From Ischnura elegans (taxonomy: Eukaryota; Arthropoda; Insecta; Odonata; Coenagrionidae): a DNA stretch of 64,000 nt. Under the pieces are notes generated by a model, which was given only the letters and a program-made list of their open reading frames with translations, did not search any database and was not told the origin of the DNA. A program made the translations under genes and the position numbers. The stretch covers positions 5,718,607-5,782,606 of the forward strand of contig NC_060258.1 in assembly GCF_921293095.1 (NCBI RefSeq). Direction: 5' to 3'. This document shows positions 26,048 through 36,931 of the stretch, one piece after another. The stretch's first letter is position 1; each line of letters starts with the position of its first letter.

Positions 26048-26228
26048 TTTGCGGTGTACCGGGCTCAAAAACTTAAGACGTGGTTAACGGTTCAGCGAGC
26101 CCGACTGGCTCGGCGGAAGGAAAGGTGGGAACTGGCTTCGAGCTCAAAACTGCAGCATGGGAAGCCGGGGTAGGCGGCGTGCCGGTCGAGACAATCGAGC
26201 CTCATTTATTTCCAGCAAAAATACAACA
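26048..26228 (-). mobile_element. 5' LTR remnant (3' part only)
   Basis: The GC-richer segment upstream of the primer site is placed where the R-U5 part of a 5' LTR should be. On the minus strand it contains GGAAATAAATGAGG, including an AATAAA. It is cut at about 26228 by the 140-bp satellite, so the U3 part and the LTR start are missing. There is no second LTR in the window for comparison. Confidence 0.45.
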
Positions 26229-27388
26229 GTAACACTGAACCTTCTATAACACTGTTTTTAATATTCTTTTCCCGATTTGTACTCACTCCATGCATACATT
26301 CTGTATCCATCGTAAGTCATCTTCTAGCTGCATATCTTCACCCACCATATCTAACACTTCGTTGTTCTCGGTAACACTGAACCCTCTATAACACTGTTTT
26401 TGACACCCTTTTCCCGATTTGTACTCGCTCCATAGTTACATTCTGTCTACATCATATGTCATCTTCTAGCTGTATAACTTCACCCACCATATCTAACATT
26501 TCGTTGTTCTTGGTAACAATAAACCCTCTACAACACGGTTCTTACATACTTTTCCCGCTCTGTACTCGCTCCATGCATACATTCTGTCTCGATCGTATGT
26601 CATTTTCTAGCTGCATATTCACTCACCATATCTTACACTTTGTTGTTCTTGGTAACACTGAACCCTAAATAATACTGTTTTTAACATCCTTTTCCGCTTT
26701 GTACTCGCTCCATGCATACATTCTGTCTACATCGTATGTCATCTTCTACCTGCATATCTTCACCCACCACATCGAACACTTCGTTGTTCTTGATAACACT
26801 GAACCCTCTATAACACTATTTTTAACATTCTTTTCCCGCTTTGTACTCGCTCCATGCATACATTCTGTCTCCATCGTAACTCATCTTCCAGCTGCATATC
26901 TTCACCCACCATGTCTAACACTTCGTTGTTCTAAGAAACATTTTACCCTCTTTAACACTGTTTTTAACATCCATTTTCCGCTTTGTACTCGCTCTATGCA
27001 TACATTCTGTCTCCTTTGTATGCCATCTTTAAGCCTTATATCTTCACCCATCATTTCTAAAACTTCATTGATTTGGTAGCATTCAACCTTCTTTAGCACT
27101 GTTTTTAACATCCCTTTCCCGCTTTGTACACTCCCCATGCATACATTCTGTCTCCATTGTATGTCATCCTCAAGATGCATATCTTCACCCACCATGTCTA
27201 ACACTTCATTGTTCTTCGTAACACTTTACCATCTATAACACCGTTTTTAACATCCCTTTCTTGCTTTGTACTCGCTCAATGCACACATTCTCTCTCCTTT
27301 GTATGTCATCTTCAAGCCTTATATCTTCACCCACCATTTCTGACACTTTGTTGTTCTTGGTAGCATTTAACCCTCTATAACACTGTTT
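26229..27388. repeat. Satellite of about 140 bp, left block (about 8 copies)
   Basis: CTCCATGCATACATTCTGTCT recurs at about 26570, 26709, 26851 and 26993, a spacing of 139-142 bp. Other constant parts are TTTTCCCGCTTTGTACTCG and CACCCACCAT with CTAACACTTCGTTGTTCT. Monomers are moderately diverged. Open frames of 70-126 codons here are repeat artefacts. The block stops inside a unit at ...AACACTGTTT (27388). Confidence 0.92.
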
Positions 27389-27720
27389 CCAACCCAGCAG
27401 TTGTCGCGTGGGGTGTCCTATATAAGCGCTATTTTTTCTCGCAATTGTGACTGCAATGATCTGAAACCTCCTCTAGCTGTATTTTTTAGCCTTCTCAGGA
27501 TATATGTAAAATATTAATACAAAATCAATGCAGTTTTTAAGAAAAATTACTTTTGTCATAGCTTTGCAGAGTGGGGTGCGCCAGATACCCTACTCGACCG
27601 TTTTTGTTGTGGTTTGCCGCCTATTGTTTATAGTCGCCTTGATTATGATGAGATTCTTTCCCGGCGTATTAATTGAGTGAAGTCCTCTCCGGATTTCCAC
27701 CGGTTGATTTGATTTATAGG

Positions 27721-27763
27721 CACCAACGTTTCAATGAATGCCTCGTTCATCGTCCTCAGGGTG
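27721..27763 (-). ncRNA. Candidate hammerhead-like ribozyme of a Penelope-like element
   Basis: Minus-strand order: CACC, core CTGAGGA (position 7 of the core is variable in hammerheads), one extra C, a six-pair stem II GATGAA/TTCATT closed by CGAGGCA, core GAAA, a minimal helix III formed by the ACGT around GAAA-CGT, cleavage triplet GTT, then GGTG pairing perfectly with the first CACC. It lies about 60 nt downstream of the stop codon of a Penelope-like GIY-YIG remnant on the same strand. Penelope-like elements are known to carry hammerheads in their terminal repeats. The extra base before stem II is the same deviation as in the motif at 23067. Confidence 0.55.
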
Positions 27764-27823
27764 AATAATAAATTTTTACTGATTAAAGAATGTTTATAAG
27801 TAACTATAAACAAATTGCAACAA

Positions 27824-28195
27824 TTAAGTTACCCCTGATCGGCCGGAAAAATCTGAATTTTTATGAAACGGTGGGATTCTATGATTTTTAATTTTCTTTA
27901 AAATGGGATTCCACGCATTGCTAATTTTGTATCCAGTGTCCCCATTGAAATTATTTTTATTAAGCCTTATTTCAATGGCCTCCTTAGCGAGCCTGTCCCA
28001 GAAGTTGTTGGAATGGCAGATTAATTTGGCGCTATCCCATTTCATTTGGTGATCCCTATTAATGCTATGTTCAGCCACAGCAGACTTATCAGGCTGTCCA
28101 AGTCTGAAATGCCTCCGATGCTCCTTAAATGTTTGAATGTTTTGTTTTCGCCTTGAATGTTTTTCATCAGATTTGACAGCTCCTCTTCCTGAAAC
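27824..28195 (-). pseudogene. Penelope-like retroelement, C-terminal GIY-YIG endonuclease remnant
   Basis: The minus strand is open for about 124 codons to a stop at 27824. The reading shows FKEHRRHFRLGQPDKSAVAEHS followed by an H-rich turn, then FWDRLAKEAIEIRL, NNFNGDTGYKISNAW and NP. This order (K-E-H, SAVAEHS, KEAIEI, NNFN-x-D-x-G, AWNP) is the carboxy half of the GIY-YIG nuclease that follows the RT in Penelope-like elements. The GIY and YIG strands and the entire reverse transcriptase are absent upstream, so this is a 5'-truncated fragment. It normally nicks target DNA for retrotransposition; this copy cannot function. Confidence 0.82.
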
Positions 28196-28199
28196 TGAC

Positions 28200-28625
28200 C
28201 ACGTGAGTTGTCATTTTACGTTTACATCAACAAAATTTTATGTCTTGGTATATATTTTTTTAGGCCTTAATTCATGAAAACAAATAGAAAGTTAGTAATT
28301 TCTAATGATGTTAAAGTGATTTTTCTCGAAGTTAGCCAAAAAAAATCTATCACGTAGGTAATACCTACATCACATTCAATCAGTACACTATGGACTCCTG
28401 CAGTATTTCTGTAAAAAGGAAAAAGCTGATATACTTTGACTTTTGATTGAGAATTTGGAGGAGGAATTACTTGTTTCTGAAGTCTACCTTTGCCGAGAAA
28501 GCGATGTTTTAGAGGTAATTTTATTAAGACTTCGTTCAATTACGTTAGTGCAGTACATATTCACAAAAATCATTATTTACATGTTTCTGTGAATTTATCA
28601 TTGAAGATTGGCCTTATAATACTTG
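28200..28625. other. No gene seen
   Basis: AT-rich sequence. A 90-codon minus-strand open frame (28267-28539) has no recognisable domain. Confidence 0.45.
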
Positions 28626-28630
28626 CAATC

Positions 28631-29001
28631 GCACGCTCCGCGCGCTCGTTAAGGGGCTCCGCCCCTTAAAAACCCCGGTTCCGGCTTCGCCGTCTATCTT
28701 TGTGGTTCGAAGACTTTTGAAGTTCGAATAATCTCAACTCAGCTAGGGGCCGACTTCCCCGGCCAGGGCGTAGGGAAGCGCCCCACTCATTCCTCGGAAC
28801 GGCTTCGCCGTTATTCGCTGAAGGGCGGCTTCGCCGCCCAGGGATTGAGTGTGAGTGGAGATGGGGGAGTCTACAGCGGCTGCGCCGCTTAAACATCGGG
28901 GCGGCTTCGCCGCCCGAGGGTTACTGAAGCTCCTCCTCGCCTACGCCAGTATCTCCTCGGAACGGCTCCGCCGTTCCTCGTTGTGGGGCGGCTTCGCCGC
29001 C
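28631..29001. repeat. Cluster of GC-rich tetraloop-type hairpins
   Basis: At least nine short palindromes with TTCG, TCCG or TGCG-like centres lie in 370 bp: 28631-28645, 28649-28669 (TTAAGGGG stem), 28682-28692, 28798-28812, 28823-28839 (GGGCGGCTTCGCCGCCC), 28875-28889 (AGCGGCTGCGCCGCT), 28899-28915, 28959-28977 and 28987-29001. Stems are 5-9 bp of mostly G-C pairs. Several are near-copies of one core (GGCGGCTTCGCCGCC). The segment is far richer in GC than its surroundings. No convincing coding frame crosses it. Function unknown; structured RNA, a viral or organellar origin, or a selfish palindrome family are all possible. Confidence 0.85.
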
Positions 29002-29104
29002 TTGGGGTTGAGGAGCCCCCCCGCGGCTGCTCCGCTTAGTCCTCATTAATGCTCTTCTCCACCGAGAGGGGTGCCCAGGGGGATTCGGGGGTATTAATGT
29101 GTTA

Positions 29105-30010
29105 TGCATGCGGTCACTTATCGTCCACAGTGATCACGTAGCGATGATTGTAAAGGGTAGTGCAATGCGGAGTGATAGTAGCGACAAGTACCCATAGAAG
29201 AAGACTTAATGGCAAGTTTTTCATTTTTAGCGGGGGGTTCCAACGGAATACCGGGGGTTTTATACTTGTGTTAAACCAGTGGTCACAAATCGTTCTCATA
29301 AATTCCTTGCCGATATTTCCTAGGGGTCCGGAACAGTGGTCTGACGATTCTTTTACCTGGAGAGGCGATTTATTTTGGGAGGTTTCACGGGGTTATCGGG
29401 GGTTTTAATAGGTGGTAGGGGCACCGGTTAAATTGTGACGAAAACTATTCGGAAAGGCGACTTTAAAATTTTTTTATTTTTTTTTCGGCGATGTTCCAGG
29501 AGGTGATCGGGGGTTTTCTGGTATTTTTTCCTGTATGGTTTACGGTGGCTTGCCCTCACCAAATATTCCGGATTTAGAGCTCAGAGGGGACGGGTAGTGC
29601 GGCGTAATGTTTTCGAGAAGTTCCCCAATCGGAGGCTAAATGACACATTTTACATTTTGGGGGATTTCAGGGGGATATCGGGGGTTTTAAAGTGTGTACT
29701 CCTGGCGGTCACCATCCGTTCACCCAAGTTCCGTGGGGATGAGTCGTTGGGGGCGGAGGAATAGTCACGAAAAGTACCTAAAAAGTAGACTTATATGCAA
29801 AATTTTATTTTTTTGGGGTGGGGGGTGTATGTGGGTTTACCGGGGGTTTATAGGTTTTTACTGCCAGCGGTCATCAATCGTCCACATCAATTCCGTAGCG
29901 ATGAGTGGTAATGATTGGAAAAGCGGCGGAATTGGGACGAAAAGTACCCGAAAAGGCTACTTATATGGAAATTTTAATTTTTTAGGGGGTTTCAGGGGGT
30001 TTAAAGATGA
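29105..30010. repeat. Degenerate tandem repeat, unit about 110-170 bp
   Basis: ATCGGGGGTTTT or CCGGGGGTTT recurs near 29251, 29398, 29508, 29679 and 29841, with a weaker copy at 29991. Around it are repeated GCGGTCA-CATCCGT or CATCAATCGTCCAC segments, CGTAGCGATGA, GACGAAAAGTACC and ACTTATATG. The copies are strongly diverged and uneven in length. Confidence 0.65.
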
Positions 30011-30029
30011 CGATACTATATGGTGACAT

Positions 30030-30819
30030 TCATTTACAGACATTTCTAAATTAAGTGTGCCCTATGACAACCATATTTCGAGAGTAATACAATAGAAAGC
30101 AAACCAGTCCCTGAAAAAAGTGAGTAGTGCCCGCCATTTTTATTTTTTCGCGGTTAAATCCATTAAATTATTTATCAAATGTTAATGTTCTCTGAAAGAC
30201 AATGCATAGTTGTATGTAACTACAAAGTTTGAAAGAAATCGGCTAGGTTAAAATACACAAAATCTTGTGTTGATCTTTTAGAAATCGTAATTTTCGGTGA
30301 TTTTCGGAATATTTTAATTTTTTTCTCAGTAACCAAGGACGATGAAAAAAAATTATTACCATCATTTCGTAAACGATGTTATGAGCATATATAATAATCA
30401 TTTTCGTTATCTTACACCTGAAATTAGGTCGAGGGGAGCGGAAGTTATGAAAATATTTTCGAAAAACCACTTTTTGGACGCCATTTTGGCTGCAATTTTC
30501 TTAAAATGAAACTAAAAGCATTGCACAGTGACATGGCCACGTTTATCAGCTTTTAAAAAATGCAATAATAATTCGTATGGCACGCACGGTTCCCGCGCAG
30601 TAAAATAAAAACCGAAAGACGGTCCCCAGAAAAGGCGCGATTTCGGCCATTTTGTCGTCCTAGCGACGACACGTGGCGGAAACTTCCGGTTTTCGGATTT
30701 TTCCTCCGGATCATTTCGGAATCCCCGCACGCCTGCCAAATTTCAGCTCTCCAGCACTTCTAGAAGTGGCCGGGAATTTGTATCCATGAGTCAGTCAGTC
30801 ACCACACCGGCTGTATATG
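30030..30819. other. Non-coding, possible unclassified transposable element
   Basis: No protein is recognised. The stretch 30470-30819 has a mixed composition with repeated small motifs (GCGCGATTTCGGCCATTTTG, GACGACA) and ends with TCAGTCAGTCA next to the foldback at 30820. This suggests the end of an unclassified mobile element, but I cannot name it. Confidence 0.3.
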
Positions 30820-31022
30820 GGTGATTGCTTTCCGCGTTCATTCCGCGTCGACTCATATTTAGCGGACGACAGCTTCGGGCGCGTTCCAGCTCCCGTATTT
30901 GGGTCCAAAAAAATTCGTTCGGGTCTTCGTGCTCGGGTTTACCCGAAGACGGGAGCCCGAACGCCCGAAACTGTCGTCCGCTAAATATGAGTCGAAGCGG
31001 AATGAGCCCGGAAAACAATCAC
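30820..31022. repeat. Foldback element with about 65-nt inverted arms
   Basis: Left arm 30820-30884 and right arm 30958-31022 are complementary over nearly their whole length. Both contain CGACTCATATTTAGCGGACG and a TTCGGGCG segment, with few mismatches. The central part folds further, with GGGTCTTCG at 30928-30936 opposite CGAAGAC at 30943-30949. The whole could form a hairpin of about 200 nt, as in MITE-like foldback elements. Target duplications were not found by eye. Confidence 0.8.
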
Positions 31023-32765
31023 CAGAATTTTTTATTATTTTGGAACCACAATGGATTAGGAGTGGAAATATGCTATTCCTCCATGAGACATAACTTATTT
31101 CTATTTTCCCCTTTATCTCTTCGTTTCGACAGCGTGACTACTAGAGTGGAGAAAATGAAAAGTGACAAATTATAGCACTAAGTAGAGATGTATTTGAGAT
31201 ATTTGGTCGCAATACATGGCAATATTATAAAATTGGTCCCTGAGAAAAAGCTGATGAGCAATTGATTCCTTTGCAAAGAAGGTGTTCGTATGAGCAACTT
31301 CCTTCCTTCCCCGCAAAATATGGCATCAAAATTTTTGAATTGGCAAGTTCGATTGTATTTGAACTTAGAGATGTAGCTTCTCAGGGTGGCAACCGTTGGG
31401 TCCATTTTTTGTAGATAACAGTCCGAAAAAGGTGGTAAAGCGAATGTTTTTTTTGGTAATCAGAAACTGGAGGGACATAATTTGAACTACTGGTTCAATA
31501 ATATTCCGCAAGCAGATGAAATTCTAAGCAATATATTGACGGTTGCAGGAACAGTACGAAATAATTGATGTATAGATAAAAGAGATTTAGCACTGAAAGT
31601 CGTATATGTGAGAGAAAGAAGAAAATAGCAACTTATTCTGGTTTAGGTAGAAAAAAGATGTAGTTTCCTACGTCGTAATATGGTCAAATAATCTAATTCT
31701 TTCGCGACAGCTATTTCTATCAACGAATCCAAGACGAACAGATAACAAAAAAAACCGGAAATGTTAACCCTTTATAACTGCGCTAAAGGAGGTGTTGCCA
31801 CATTAGACAAAATGAGCAGCACCTATCATACAAACAGAAACATCAGGAGATGGTCCACGGCCATTTTCTTTCATTTGCCAAACACTGCAAACATCAGTGC
31901 ATATGTTATACCTAGGTATTCCAATTCACAATCAAAATTACAAAGAAGTCATTTTCGTGAGATAACTCGATCCTTAACTTTTCCAAACAGTAAAATGAAA
32001 TTTATATTGCACACGATCACCAGAGACTTGAAAAAATAGAGGAATATGCGCAAAATGAGCCTGAGAAAAGGATAAGGAGAAAACAGGTTGGAAGATGTGT
32101 TGTTTTCCAACAGATATAAAAACAAAAATATAATGTGAACTGTGTTAGAAACTAATTCGTGGTTTACATTTGCTGAAAATTCGCAGTGTTAGAAGCAACT
32201 AAACACATGATTTATATTCTACATTCTTTCGATTCAATGAAACTTTTCAATAGTGCAAAATTGAACCCTTGTTGAGGACTACATGTTTGTTAGTTTACAT
32301 TTCCAATGCTGTATATCATTTGTATTTCAATAATCATCATCAGGGCATTTCAATAATTGTAAGCAACCGTAATATCATCGTAAATTTTGCCTCAAGAATA
32401 CATTTTGGGAAATCGATTAAATATCGATAAGTAGATTATTTTGGTACATTTATTAGTATTTACGTAAGGCAAGTAGAGGTCGACGCTGAAAATATGATGA
32501 GACACAAAGATTGATATTTATAAAATATATATGCCATCTATTTATACCTCAACATTTCAACTGTGTCCCTTGGCTGAAAAAAAATGTCATTTTTCCCGGA
32601 GGAACTGGAACTACCTACTGGAAGAAAGGGTATTCAAACATATTTTCTTAAAAAAATAAAAATTAAATTTATGGTTTGAAATATATAATATAGCCATGCC
32701 TAAATAAGCAAAGGAAACGTGGAGATGTGAAATTTTTTAATAATATATAATATTCGAAGGAAATT
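31023..32765. other. AT-rich DNA, no gene seen
   Basis: Open frames are below 95 codons, lack recognisable domains and have no supporting signals. Confidence 0.5.
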
Positions 32766-32841
32766 GAAGGAAATCTTCTGGGGTGTCACAACCACCCCAC
32801 GAGACCATTTACGTTCGGAAAATGGGCGCGACTACCGCAAA

Positions 32842-35705
32842 GATAACATCCCTTTCCCGCTTTGTACTGTCTCCATGCATACATTCTGTCTCCAGCAAAT
32901 GTCATCTTCAAGCTGCTTCACTTCACCCACCATTTCTAAAACTTCGTGGTTCTTGGTAGCATTTAACCCTCTATAACACTATTTTTAAGATCCCTTTCCC
33001 GCTTTGTACACTCCCTATGCATACATTCTGTCTCCATTGTATGTCATCCTCAAAATGCATGTTCTCCCACCATGTCTTACACTTCATAGTTCCTCGTAAC
33101 CTTTATACTCTATATCACAGTTTTTAACTTCTCTTTCCCGCTATCTACTCGATCCATGCATTCATTCTGTCTCCTTCCTATGTCATCTTCAAGCCTTATA
33201 ACTTCACCCACCATTTCTAACACTTCGTTTTTATTCGTAAAATTGAAACCTCAAAACCAATGTTTTTAACTTCCCTTTCCCTCTATGAACTCACTCCTTT
33301 CATGCATTCTGCCTCCATCGTATGTAATTTTCAAGCTGCATATCTTTTCCCACCTTGTCTAACCCTTCATTGCTCTTCGTAACATTTAACCTTCTAAAAA
33401 ACTGTTTTTAACATCCCTTTCTCGCTTTGTACACTCTCCATGCATACATTCTGTCTCCTTCGTATGTCATCCTCAAAATTCATATGTTCACTCACCATTT
33501 CTAACACTTCATTGTTCTTCGTAACATAAAACCCTCTATAACACTGTTCTTAAATTCATTTCCCGCTTTGTACTAGTTAAATGCATACTTTCTGTCTCCA
33601 TCGCATGTCATTATCAAGCCTTATATCTTCACCCACCATTTCTAACACTTCGTTGTTCTTGGTAACATTTTACCCTCTATCAATCTGTTTTTAACATCTC
33701 TTTCCCACTTTGTACTCGCTCCTTGCATACAGTTCCCCTCCTTTGTATGACATCATTAATCAGCATATCTTCACCCGCCATATCTATCACTTCGTTGTTC
33801 TTCCCCTCTAACACATTTTTTAACATCCCTTTCCCGATTTGTACTCGCTCCATCCCGATCATTCTGTTTCCATCATAAGTCGTATTCAAGCTGCATTTCA
33901 TCACCCATCATTTATAACACTTCGTTGTTCTTCGTAATATTTTACCCACTAAAACACTGTTTTTAACATTTCATTCCCGTTTTTCCTGCTTCATGCATAC
34001 ATTCTGTATTCTTCGTATGCCATCTTAAAGCTCTATATCTTCACCCACCATGTCTAACACTTCGTTGTTCTTCGTAATATAACACCCACTATAAAACTGT
34101 TCTTTAATTAATTTCCCGCTTTGAAATCGTTAAATGCATACATTCTGTATCCTTCGTATATCATCTTCTTGCTGCATACCTTCACCCACCATGTCTAACA
34201 CTTATTTGTTCTTCGTAAAATTTAATTTTCTGGAACACTTTTTTAAATATCATTTTCCTGCTATGTACTCGTTCCATGCATACATTCTGCCTCCATCGTA
34301 TGTCATCTTCAAGCCTTATGTCTTCACCCTCCATGTCTAACACTTCGTTGTTCTTCGTAACATTTACCCTCTATAACACTGTTTTTATCATTACTTTCCC
34401 GCTATCTTCTCGCTCCATGCATACATTCCGTCTCCTTCGTATGTTATCTCCAAGCTGCATACCTTTACCCACCATTTCGAACAGTTCATTGTTATGCTTA
34501 ACATTTTATCCTCTATACCACTGTTTTTAACATCCCTCCCCCGCTATGTACCCGCTGAATGAATGCATTCTGTCTTCTTCGTATGTCATCCCCTACCTGC
34601 ATATCTTTACCCACCATTTCTAAAACTTCGATGTTCTTCGTAACATTTGACCCTCTATGACACTGTTTTAAACATCTGTTTCCCGCTATTTACTCGTTCC
34701 ATACATACATTCTATCTCCATCGTATATCATCTTCAAGTTGCATGTTTTCACCCACCATGTTCAACACTTCGTATTCTTCGTAATATGTTACCCTCTATA
34801 ACACTGTTTTAAACAACCAATTCCCGCTATGTTCTCGCACCATGCAAACATTCTGTCTCAATCGTATGTCATCTTCAAGCTGTCTATCTTCACCCACCAT
34901 GCCTAACACTTCATTGCTGTTCGTAACATTTCACCCTCTATAACACTGTTTCTAACAACACTTTCAGGCATTGTACTCGCTCCATGCATGCATTCTGTCT
35001 CAATCTTATATCCTCTTCAGTTGCATATCTTTACCCACCATGTCTAACACTTCGTTGTTCTTCGTAACATTTACCCCTCTATAACACCGTTTTTAACACC
35101 CTTTTCCCGCTAAATACTCTCCTCGTGCAAACATTATGTCTCCTACATCTTTAATCTTAAAGTCCTATCTTCATCCACCATTTCCAGTACTTCGTTTTAC
35201 CTCGTAACTTTTTTATCCTCTATAACACTGTTTTAAACATCCCGTTCCCCGCTAAGTACTAGCTCCATGCATTATTTCTGTCTCCTTCGTATTTCATCTT
35301 AAATTCCTATCTTCACCAACCATGTCCAGCACTTCGTTGTGTCTAGTAATATTTTCCCTCTATAACTCTGTTTTAACCATCCCTTTCCCGCTATGTACTG
35401 TATCCCTGCATTCATTCTGTCTCCTACGTATTTCATATTAAGGCTGCGTATCTAAACCCATCATGTCCAGCACTCCGTTGTTCCTCGTAACATTTTTAAC
35501 TTCAATAACAATGTTGTAAACTTCCCTTTCTAGACATGTAATAGATCCATTCATTATTCTGTCTCTTTCGTATTTCATTTTAAATTCCTATCCTCATCCA
35601 CCATGTCCAGCACTTCGTTGTTCCTCGTTACATTTTATCCTCTATAGCAATGTTTTAAACATCCCTTTCCCGACATGTTTCAGCTCCATGCATTCTTTCT
35701 GTCTG
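32842..35705. repeat. Satellite of about 140 bp, right block (about 20 copies)
   Basis: Same unit and orientation as 26229-27388, resuming in phase at TAACATCCCTTTCCCGC. Divergence between copies rises toward the right end, where CAT-TCTGTCTCCTTCGTATTTCAT variants replace the usual text. The array fades out at about 35705. Confidence 0.92.
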
Positions 35706-36410
35706 TTTCTGTAAATTTGTTAGCACTGTTCGTAGGACTTCAGCCACACGAAAAGAATTACATGTTGATTATATTATGGTTGTTTGTTAATAATTTTTTA
35801 TGTATCAAGTAGGTTCCCGATAATATTAGATGAACCAATATACTCTGAATTTGTATTCTAGTGGACGTTGATGGATGCTCTGAAAACTTTGAAAATTTTT
35901 CTATTATATTTGTTTAACTATTATTTTTATTTATTTATGGACTTGCCATAAGTCAACATATGCAAGGAATTTTGAGATTTTTAATATAAAAATTTACATT
36001 TAGACAGTATTCATGAGGCTAGCAGATAGTAATAGAACACTCCATAATTAGCACATGCGATTTTATTTTCTGAATCAATCTTATCCTCACCTACCATAGG
36101 GACATATTACTCCCAAACTGTATCCCAAAAACTTTTAGAGATAATACTTTCATTTAAATATTTCGGAATCTAAGCATCAACATTAGCCTAAGAACGTATT
36201 TTGTTTGCAATTTAATGGCTGCAATTCTTATGGACCCTAAAGGGTTGTTAGAAGCTTCCGTGAAAAAATAGGAGAAAGTCGGAAACAGCGTGTCCAAAAA
36301 AAAATTTTCCACGCCCAAATTTAAATTTTAAGTGAAAATGAAAAACATAGCATTGGATAGCAGTCTTTTTTAAAATAAAAATGTTATATGATTGAATATA
36401 ATTACTTATC
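35706..36410. other. Unique AT-rich DNA, no gene seen
   Basis: No open frame, repeat or RNA could be supported. Confidence 0.5.
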
Positions 36411-36478
36411 GTTGTTGAGACTCGATCCCGGGTCTTTACAGTGGCAGTAGACCACGGTACCCACTGGGCCACGGCGTC
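36411..36478 (-). repeat. tRNA-like sequence, probable SINE-derived
   Basis: On the minus strand, a near-perfect RNA polymerase III A box TGGCCCAGTGGG is followed about 35 nt later by a B-box-like GGATCGAGTCTC within CCCGGGATCGAGTCTC. The T-stem pairs poorly, so a working tRNA is unlikely. A second A-box-like TGGTTCGGTGGGTAACG lies next to it on the same strand (about 36518-36534), suggesting two adjacent decayed tRNA-derived heads. Confidence 0.45.
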
Positions 36479-36839
36479 TTATAAACATAGATGAAGAGAA
36501 TTTAATTGAAATACTACGTTACCCACCGAACCACGTGCTACCAGAAGCAAAAGTTATATTAAATAATAAAATGCAGATGATGAATCCGATTGAAGCCCTG
36601 AACTATGGTCAACGCAAGGGAAACCGAAATTACATTAAAACAAGTGACACCCAATCAGATGACGGCGTAGAAACTTTCCGCGGAATATAATAAAGGTGTA
36701 GGGAAAACTAAATTTCTTTAAAGGAGTCTATTACAAATGTAAAGTTATAAAATGTACTCTAATAAAATCTTATTCGTTCAATTTACTCTAAATCACCATT
36801 TTAATTGTTCTTAAGAAAATAAGTTTGACCGATTCTCTG

Positions 36840-36931
36840 TGACGTCAGAGCCGTTATCCAATCACGTAACAATGAGCTCTCGGGTGCTTCATTTCGTCTT
36901 AGTTTGGAGGGATCCGTCAACGAGGACAGAG
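36840..36931 (+). promoter_or_regulatory. Possible promoter and non-coding first exon
   Basis: A full cAMP-response-type octamer TGACGTCA (36840-36847) is followed by CCAAT (36858-36862) and then by a strong splice donor, ACAGAG/GTAAGTG, with the exon end at 36931. The local GC content rises. This is the layout of a short 5' untranslated exon, but no TATA box is evident and a transcript cannot be proven from sequence. Confidence 0.3.

Larger units (their letters stand above)
27389..32841. mobile_element. 5.45-kb block inserted in the 140-bp satellite, possible piggyBac-like remnant
   Basis: The satellite breaks after AACACTGTTT and resumes in phase at TAACATCCCTTTCCCGC. In intact units these join as CTGTTTTTAACATCCC, so the interruption sits at a TTAA. 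The left end reads CCCAGCAGTTGTCGCG then TGGGGTGTC. The right end, reversed, reads CTTTGCGGTAGTCGCG and, further in, CGTGGGGTGG then TGTGACACCCC. The ends are therefore imperfect inverted repeats with an inner copy on one side, a layout known from piggyBac. Both flanking TTAA copies appear altered (CCAA, ATAA). No piggyBac transposase is visible. The block contains other, later-looking elements. Confidence 0.35.

Noticed and set aside
26456-27204. 70-126-codon frames in the 140-bp satellite
   Set aside because: Repeat artefacts on both strands with shared text from the monomer.
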